Assembly: GCA_019654215.1 (NCBI GenBank)
Contig: BPDI01000001.1
Span: 1 to 64,000 of the forward strand
DNA: 64,000 nt
Direction of reading: 5' to 3'
Origin: Gammaproteobacteria bacterium
GTDB taxonomy: Bacteria > Pseudomonadota > Gammaproteobacteria > Pseudomonadales > Pseudohongiellaceae
Below, piece by piece: positions 57,345 to 64,000 of the stretch (its first letter is position 1; each line of letters opens with the position of its first letter). A program made the position numbers and the translations under genes. The notes under the pieces are model-generated. The model saw only the letters and a list, made by a program, of their open reading frames with translations, did not search any database and was not told the DNA's origin.

Positions 57345-58862
57345 TTATCTTGTTAGGGCTTCTTGCTCAGTGCGTTCCTGTGCATCCCTTTCCCAATAAC
57401 GCCCAAGGTCTTCGCCTAAAGTAGTATCCGCACCTAATGTTTCCAGGTGATCGGCAATATGGGGAAGGGTTTGTAGTGAGCCAGCGCGATATTCGCCTTG
57501 AGATGCAATTAGCCAGGGCGTTTGGCCACGATTATTTATGGCATTGATGTCCGCACCTTGCGCTACTAAATAACTAAGGAGTTCTTCTCCAGCTAAATAA
57601 ACCGCGCCATGCAGCGCAGTTTGATTGCGTTGGTTTTTCTTATTGATTTCGATGCCAAGTTCCAAACACTTTTTAACGGCCGGAAGCGCTGCCTCCTGCA
57701 GAGCCACAATGTTGTCATCAAACCAGCGGCGATTATATTTATCCTGTCCTTCAACAAAGTCAGCACCCGCAGCAACCATAAGTGGTGTTGTTCCGTCATT
57801 CGAATTAATAAAAGGATCTGCTCCTCCTTCTATTAATAAAGCCATCATTTCTAAATCGTTGTATCCTGCTGCTAAGAAAAATGGCGTTGCGCCAAGTTTG
57901 TCTACTGACAATCCGTTATCGATAAGAATCACACGAGAAAAAACAGGCATATTGCGCGCAAGTTTCGCATCGGGATTGGGGCCATTTTCAAGTAATGCCT
58001 TTGCCAAGGCATGCATCTGATGCTGAACAGCAGAATGAAGCGCTGTGCGGCCTGCGCCATATAGGTCAGGGTCGGCACCGTTCTCTAATAAGAAGATCGC
58101 CATTTCTTCATGTCCGCTATCGATAGCAACCATCAATGCACTAGCATTAGTTTCTGGTATCAATACCCAGCGGGCATTGGTATTGCCTGAAATACCATCG
58201 GGGGCAGATTCATTTGCATCAGCGCCTTTATCAAGCAGCAACTTACCCAGTTCTACGCTGCCTTGCTGTGCTGCGAATAAAAGCGGTGTGTAATTGTTTT
58301 GAGACCGAGCGCTTACCAGTGCACCTCGATCGATTAATAATCTTGCTGCATCTAGATGGCGTTCCGCTACAGCCATCATTAAAGCTGTATGGCGCTTGTT
58401 GTTCTCAGTAGCGTTGGGGTTTGCACCTGCTGAGAGTAGTAGCTCCATGACTGTAGTGTTACCCACGTGAGATGCGATCATCAGAGAAGTCTCACCAGAA
58501 GATCGTGCTGCATTTACGTCAGCACCCTTATCAATCAGCAAATCAACTAAATGGGGGTTTGCATTCAGTGCTGCTAGAGAAAGAGGAGATACACCGTGAT
58601 CATCGCTGGCATTAGGGTTTGCACCATGACCTAATAAAAGTCCGGTGATGCGTTCATCGTTGCGGTAAATGGCCCAATGCAAGGCTGTCGCGCCGTCACC
58701 CTGCGGCTCGTTTATGTTAACTCCCTGAGCGAGAAGTTTTTCTACTTCATCTGTATTTTGATTTTTAGTGGCTTCAATGAGGGGGGTTTGCGCCATTACC
58801 GCCAAGGGCCAGGTTAGAAAAAGGGAGATAAGGATGTTGTAGATACTGAAGCGAAGTTTCAT
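57345..58862 (-). CDS. Exported ankyrin-repeat protein
   Basis: 505 residues. A signal peptide (ILISLFLTWPLAVMAQ) precedes about 10-11 ankyrin repeats. Each shows the TALHxA and LLxxGADxN pattern, for example DGATALHWAIYRNDERI, LLIDKGADVNAARSSGE, LLLSAGANPNATENN, LLIDRGALVSARSQN and LVAQGADINAINNRGQTP. The non-repeat C terminus is acidic. An exported ankyrin solenoid implies a protein-binding role in the periplasm. It is divergent from the DUF1592 gene with 180 bases between, so the two may share a regulatory region and a process. Confidence 0.88.
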   Translation of the reverse strand: MKLRFSIYNILISLFLTWPLAVMAQTPLIEATKNQNTDEVEKLLAQGVNINEPQGDGATALHWAIYRNDERITGLLLGHGANPNASDDHGVSPLSLAALNANPHLVDLLIDKGADVNAARSSGETSLMIASHVGNTTVMELLLSAGANPNATENNKRHTALMMAVAERHLDAARLLIDRGALVSARSQNNYTPLLFAAQQGSVELGKLLLDKGADANESAPDGISGNTNARWVLIPETNASALMVAIDSGHEEMAIFLLENGADPDLYGAGRTALHSAVQHQMHALAKALLENGPNPDAKLARNMPVFSRVILIDNGLSVDKLGATPFFLAAGYNDLEMMALLIEGGADPFINSNDGTTPLMVAAGADFVEGQDKYNRRWFDDNIVALQEAALPAVKKCLELGIEINKKNQRNQTALHGAVYLAGEELLSYLVAQGADINAINNRGQTPWLIASQGEYRAGSLQTLPHIADHLETLGADTTLGEDLGRYWERDAQERTEQEALTR

Positions 58863-59042
58863 GGCTTTAATATTTTCAGTTTTCTGCTCAAAACCAGTAA
58901 TCAGTGGCTATTTACGATCAAACGGTATCACTCTGGCTTTTGACATACAAGAGGTGAATAGCTATAGTCAATTTAGAAAAAAGCCACAAAAAATAAGGTG
59001 TTAGCTGCTGAAAAGTTCGGTCTTGACCTTAGTTAAAAGCAC

Positions 59043-61486
59043 GTGAAGAAAATAAAAAAGGTAATTTCTAACTTGTCCTTCTTAAATAGAATATTCAGAC
59101 CATCAGTGGGGCTTGGGTTAACAGTCCTAATTGTGACTGCGTTTCATAATTTTCCTCTTTTAAGCCAAAAAAACCATGCACAAGATCTTGCTCCTGTTCA
59201 AGCAGATCAATATCAACAAATGGTCGAACAGTATTGTGTGGTTTGCCATAACGAGCAACTTGCGAATGCTGGAATGATTATTCCGGAAGTTTCATTAGAG
59301 TCTATTCCTCATGATGCAGAAATCTGGGAAAGGGTAATTCGCAAACTGCAAACTCGCGCGATGCCGCCGTTGGAAATGCCGCGACCAAGTGAAGCTCAGT
59401 ATCAAGGGTTTGTGGGGTTTCTTGAAAATATAATTGATGGCGCGGCAGCCGCTCAGCCTAACCCTGGGCGTGTGCATGCATTCCACCGGTTAAATCGACG
59501 CGAGTACCGGAATGCGATTCGGGATATTTTCGATTTAGATTACGATGCCTCAGCACTGCTGCCTCCCGACGATTCTGGTTATGGATTCGATAATATCGCC
59601 GACGTCTTATCTGTCTCACCAATGTTAACGGAGCGTTATTTGGGAGCGGCGCGAAAAATTAGCCAACTTGCGGTCGGAGACCCGACGCTTACACCTAACA
59701 CTGAAATTTTCGAAGTCGATAAACTATTACGCCAGGATGTGCGTGTGAGCGAAGAATTGCCATTTAGTTCACGCGGCGGAATTTCGGTAAACCATTATTT
59801 CCCAGTAGATGGCGAGTATATTGCGCGTATATTTCTGCTCCGAACTTACAATGGAATAATTCGTGGCTTGCATGAATCTAACGATTTAGAAGTTCGTTTA
59901 GATGGCGAGTTAATCAAAACTATAAAAGTAGGAAGACAGCCTGGTGAAGAAAGTGGCAACGGCCTGATGTCGAGGGTGTAGAGGTTAGTTTCACTGCTAA
60001 CGCTGGTCCAGCGAATCTCGGTGTAAATTTTGTCGATGATAGTGCCTTATCTGAGGGCATGCTGAGACCTTACTAGCGATTACTAGTTACGAATATGCGG
60101 GTGATCGTGTTGAGAAAAGTGGCATAGCGCGGGTCGAATTACGTGGCCCTTATGGCGAATTGTCCAGGGGCGATACTCCGGCCCGTCGCAAGATATTTGT
60201 GTGTCAACCAGCCTCATCTGAAACTCAGGATGAAGAACAATGTGCGAGTCAGATTATCGATAACATCGGCCGGCTTGCCTATAGGCAGACTTTGTCCGAC
60301 ATCGAGCTGCAAACCCTAATGGGATCTTATCGGGCGGGAAGAGCCGAAGGTGATTTTGATAAGGGTATAGAAATGGCACTGCGTCGTATCTTGGTTAGCC
60401 CTAATTTTCTATTCAGAGAATTGCAGGATCCCCGGAGCGGGCAAGAAGGCGATGTATATCAAATCTCCGATGTAGAACTTGCTTCCCGGCTTTCTTTCTT
60501 TTTATGGAGCAGCATTCCAGATACTGAGTTACTGAATTTGGCAGAATCCGGGCAGCTGAGGAATACCGGAGTACTGGAGCAGCAAATAGAGCGCATGCTG
60601 GCTGATAGTAGAGCTGATCAGTTAATTGCAAACTTTACGGAGCAATGGCTGTACCTAAGAAATATTTATCTAGTTGCCCCAGACCCAACGGAGTTTCCTG
60701 ACTTCGATTCTAACTTGCGCTTAGCGATGGCTCAGGAAGCTTCTTTGTTTCTTAAAAGCCAGTTTCGGGAGAACCATTCTGTATTGGATTTGCTGACAGC
60801 TGGTTACACTTTTTTAAATGAGCGCTTGGCCAAGCACTATGGCATTGAGGGAATTTACGGCACCCACTTCCGCCGAGTGAACCTGGAAAACGATGCCAGA
60901 GCAGGCTTATTAGGAAAGGCCAGTATCTTGACCGTGACATCTTATGCTCACCGAACATCGCCAGTAGTGCGAGGAAAGTGGCTATTGGAAAATGTGCTCG
61001 GTACACCACCACCCCTCCACCACCGGACGTGCCTGCTCTCTCGGAAAATGAAGACAAAAATGCTAGGCCTTTGTCGGTGAGGGCGAGGATGGAAGCCCAT
61101 CGCGCTAATCCTGTTTGTGCGAGCTGTCATAAAGTGATGGATCCACTTGGATTTGCACTTGAAAATTTCGACGGATTGGCCGTTATCGTTCAATAAGCGA
61201 GTCAGGCGACCTTATTGATACTTCTGGCACATTAGCTAATGGTGTAGCAGTAGAGGGGCCATTAGATTTGCGCGATGCTTTGATTGCAGAACCTGAGGTT
61301 TTCACGACAACGGTTGCGAATAAATTATTAACCTATGCTTTAGGGCGGGGAGTGGAGTACTATGACGCCCCAGCAGTAAGGCGAATAGTGCGAGGTGCCG
61401 CAGCAGACAATTATAGTTGGTCGGCAATCATCGCAGGAATTGCAAATAGCACGCCCTTCCAGATGAGGAGGATCGAGGCACAATGA
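59043..61486 (+). CDS. Exported DUF1592-type multidomain cytochrome-like protein, pair 2, frameshifted
   Basis: About 815 residues with at least four indels (near 59975, 60080, 61010 and 61190). A signal/anchor (GLTVLIVTAFHNFPLLSQ) is followed by a heme site QYCVVCHNEQLANAG, RVHAFHRLNRREYRNAIRDI (DUF1587), a beta-rich carbohydrate-binding-like insert with YIARIFLLRTYNG and EVRLDGELI, LAYRQTLSDIELQTLMGSYR (DUF1595), ISDVELASRLSFFLWSSIPD (DUF1592), CASCHKVMDPLGFALENF (DUF1588 with heme site) and LTYALGRGVEYYDAPAVRRI (DUF1585). It is longer than the pair 1 protein through the insert. It overlaps the DUF1552 start (ATGA). The start codon is GTG. Confidence 0.82.
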
Positions 61487-62832
61487 TTATTACTAAAAAA
61501 GCCTTGCCGCGCCGAACTTTTATCAAGGGAGTTGGTGCAGTTTTAGCGCTTCCTTTATTGGAGTCGATGTTGCCCGCTTTGGCACGAGCAGAGGGGCTAA
61601 ATAAAACAGCGCAACGGCTCTTTGTTGGCTACGTTCCCAATGGCGTTATTATGGACAACTGGACGCCGACTCAAATTGGCAGCGACTTTGTTTTCCCTTC
61701 ATCGTTAGAGCCTTTGTCAAAGTACAAAGACAAAATCTCAGTGTTATCCGGATTGGCGTTACATCCCGCGATGCCGCAGCCGGGCGAAGGTACAGGGATC
61801 ATGTTCGCGCCTCAGCCGCTTACTTAACCGGCGCCCATCCAAAGAAAACTGAGGGTGCAGATATCCATTGCGGCGTATCCATGGATCAGATAGCTGCGAA
61901 TTACATTGGTGATACAACTCAGATGCGCTCATTGGAGATAGCACTCGATCCGAACGAGTTAATCGGTGCCTGTGAAGCAGGATGGAGCTGCGCCTATGCC
62001 AATACGCTGAGTTGGCGCAATGAAGTAACACCTCTGCCCATGGAGAATCAGCCGCGAGCTGTTTTCGAGAGATTGTTCGGTGATTCTGACGATACTTCCA
62101 AAGCCGCTCGAGAATCACGTCTGATTGAGGAGCGCAGCATTCTCGACTCACTGTCACGGAAGTGGATAAATTACAGAAGACGCTCCCAATTCATGATCGA
62201 CAGAAAATTGATCAGTACCTAGAAGCAATTCGCGATGCTGAGCGACGCATCGCTATCGCTGAAAAGCAAAACGTCGAATTACCGCAGATGGAAAGACCTG
62301 CAGGGGGAATTCCTGACACCTTTGCCGAACATGCTCGCTTAATGTTCGATTACAACTAATGGCATTTCAGACCGATATTACGCGTGTTATTACGTTTATG
62401 ATGTCTAGGGAAGTGTCACCTCGTAGTTACCCAGAATTAGGAATTCCTGACCCGCATCATGGTTTGTCACATCACCAGGACAATCCGGTGCAAATGGAAA
62501 AATTGGCACGCCTTAACAGGCACCATATTGAGCAGTTTGCCTACTTCATGGATAGATTAGCTGCAACACCAGATGGTGAAGCGACACTATTGGATAACAT
62601 AGTCATGCTTTATGGATGCGGAATTAGTGATGGTAATAAGCACTTGCATACTGACTTGCCGTGCTTCGTTGCTGGTGGTGGATCCGGTACTCATAAAGGA
62701 GGTCGCCACATTAAGTTTGAGGATGACTTGGAAATCAGTAATCTGCAGTTAACTATGCTGCAAAATTTTGGTGTGGAGCTCGAAACCCTTGGAGATAGCT
62801 CAGGAACTATTTCGGGGTTGTTTAATTCCTAA
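61483..62832 (+). CDS. DUF1552 protein with Tat signal, pair 2, frameshifted
   Basis: About 450 residues with indels near 61815, 62165 and 62355. The Tat signal PRRTFIKGVGAVLALPLLES begins it. RLFVGYVPNGVIMDNWTP, GAHPKKTEGADIHCGVSMDQ in an intermediate frame, YLEAIRDAERRIAIAEKQNV, MAFQTDITRVITFMMSRE, PDPHHGLSHHQDNPVQMEKL, NIVMLYGCGISDGNKHLH and LPCFVAGGGSG follow the DUF1552 pattern in order. Same pairing and coupling as at 36965, but a clearly different sequence. It ends at a strong terminator. Confidence 0.8.
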
Positions 62833-62853
62833 CAATATAAATTTTTAACTCGC

Positions 62854-62887
62854 AAAAGCTCGTATCAGTTTAGTGATGCGAGCTTTT
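62854..62887 (+). terminator. Rho-independent terminator after the DUF1552 gene
   Basis: Stem of about 14 pairs with one wobble (62854-62867 with 62874-62887), loop GTTTAG, then TAGTTTTT. It ends only eight bases before the phosphotransferase ATG at 62895, so the hairpin also occupies that gene's leader. Confidence 0.75.
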
Positions 62888-62894
62888 AGTTTTT

Positions 62895-63893
62895 ATGGAA
62901 CTTGAAGAATTAGAAAAAAGATTAATTCCATTTAGTCGTTTTCATTATCGTGACGAGACTGCAGAAGTTGTTGATGTGTTTCGCATGCCGGGACATGCTG
63001 GTTTTTCCTATGGCTTTTCAGTCAGACAGGTAGATAATTTTGATAAATGGTATATACGCTTGCCTCCACCTAATGTGAAGTTGCAAGGGACCGCTGATGT
63101 ATTAAGACAAGTTGCTGCGTTGAGGTATTGCCAGAATCTGTTCCACATTGTGTAGTCAGTGGTCCGGGGGATGATGACCAATGGTTTGGGCGGCCTTATT
63201 TTGTAGTCCCCCAGCTGGAAGGTGATATTGTTAGAGTTAAAAGCGAGAGAATTAAAAACTTGTCGGCTGATACCCGCTTTGATATGGCAAGGCAGGCCAT
63301 TGGTGCGCTAGTGGAGATTCATAGAGTTGACTGGCGGCGAGCGCCTTATTTGGGAGCACCGGTTTCTTTGCAGTTTGATGTAGAGCGTTGGGATCGTTTT
63401 GTTAAGAAAGCAGCTAACCAATCTAAGCTTCAACTAGTCCCCGAAGTTAAACGATTGTTGTTGGACAAAATTTCCTAGGCAATCCTACGTAGGAATCTTC
63501 CATGGTGACTTCCAATGGTCAAATTTATTCTATTCAGATAGGAACGAATTACTTGCCGTTATTGATTGGGAATTGGTTGGTGTGGGAGCGACTTTGAATG
63601 ACATCGGCTGGCTTGCTACGTTCAACGATCCAGATGCCTGGATGGATACCAATCATGCCAATCATGTAATGCCTCATGCAAAGGAACTAATCGAGATTTA
63701 TGAAGAAGCCTGGGGAGCTAGGCCCTTTCCCCAGATAGATTGGTTCAGGGCATTAGCGGGTTATAAATTTGCCATTATCACGGGGTTTAATTTAATGCTA
63801 CATCGCCGCGGTAAGCGCGATGACCCGGTATGGGAGACAACCAAGGATTCAATGGAATCTTTATTGCTAAGAGCAAAGGCTTTACTTAACTAA
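62895..63893 (+). CDS. APH-like phosphotransferase family protein, frameshifted
   Basis: About 330 residues with indels near 63135 and 63475. The start ELEELEKRLIPFSRFHYRDE is followed by an N-lobe (GFSYGFSVRQVDNFDKWYIR) and, across shifts, RPYFVVPQLEGDIV, ALVEIHRVDWRRAPYLG, the catalytic loop FHGDFQWSNL and the metal loop AVIDWELVGVGATLNDIGW. The pattern HGDxxxxN plus IDWE is that of aminoglycoside-phosphotransferase-like kinases, many of which phosphorylate small alcohols or act beside acyl-CoA dehydrogenases. No signal peptide is present. Its substrate is unknown. Confidence 0.8.
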
Positions 63894-64000
63894 AACAAAG
63901 GAAAGTTCCAAGCTTATGCTAAACTCTCGGCTCTTCATAGATCGAGTCGTGTCGCTTATATACTCTAATCCGGGGATAGATTGAAGAAAGAATTAATTTC
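63894..64000. other. Right edge, possible start of a further gene
   Basis: The last 107 bases hold no complete feature. A TTG at 63981 behind GGGGATAGA opens a frame KKELIS that runs off the window and could be the start of another plus-strand gene. The support is weak. Confidence 0.2.

Noticed and set aside
1-64000. tRNA genes, rRNA, CRISPR arrays, transposases, integrases and attachment sites
   Set aside because: Scanned by eye for T-loop motifs, regularly spaced direct repeats and recombinase motifs; none was found. A tRNAscan or CRISPR search would be more sensitive.

Overview
The window looks like a metagenome-assembled fragment of an uncultured marine gammaproteobacterium. The pointers are the TonB-dependent receptor, the gammaproteobacterial-type tRNA hydroxylation protein TrhO, many exported quinoproteins and DUF1592/DUF1552 pairs, and base composition that is uniform apart from one stretch. 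Clades such as OM182 would fit, but nothing here proves the lineage. Many genes are cut by single-base frameshifts that fall in blocks (13.3-14.3, 17.3-23.5, 26.5-28, 33.9-35.2 and 59-63.9 kb), while 38.5-55 kb is almost clean. This pattern suggests poorly polished long-read sequence, so most broken genes below are probably intact in the organism.

Layout. 1-5.5 kb: an aldehyde dehydrogenase appears twice in inverted orientation, as two diverged alleles, around 1.2 kb of homopolymer noise and a chimeric join. This is an assembly artefact rather than a locus. 5.7-17.2 kb: a YiiX-like hydrolase, an S41 peptidase-like protein lacking its serine, a GST, a lectin-like protein, a PQQ dehydrogenase, a cyclase-family protein, a thioredoxin-fold isomerase, a TPR protein, a peroxiredoxin with TGA at its catalytic cysteine, a DUF3014 protein and a sulfurtransferase. 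17.3-21.9 kb: cupin, NCS1 permease, hydantoinase/oxoprolinase and DUF917, probably for uptake and opening of a cyclic amide. 22-30.6 kb: VCBS-repeat protein, trhO, a thioesterase, a Tat-exported Gfo/Idh oxidoreductase, a monoheme protein and small unknowns. 30.9-38.3 kb: TonB receptor, a second peroxiredoxin-fold gene with TGA in the first position of a CxxC motif, and a DUF1592/DUF1552 pair. 38.5-56.6 kb: a dense set of exported degradative enzymes (PQQ dehydrogenases, tannase family, amidase, M28 peptidase, cyclase, hydrolases, enolase superfamily) interleaved with paralogues of one unnamed secreted family. 57.3-63.9 kb: an exported ankyrin protein, a second DUF1592/DUF1552 pair and an APH-like phosphotransferase.

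The most interesting points are two candidate selenoproteins with plausible downstream hairpins, and a four-member family of secreted proteins of unknown function (called family X here) ending in a YEYACHEGNY-like motif and repeatedly placed beside catabolic enzymes. The genes suggest an oligotroph that takes up complex organic molecules through TonB, attacks them in the periplasm with quinoprotein, Tat-exported and hydrolytic enzymes, and passes electrons to c-type hemes.

All readings come from visual inspection. No folding, alignment or database search was run.
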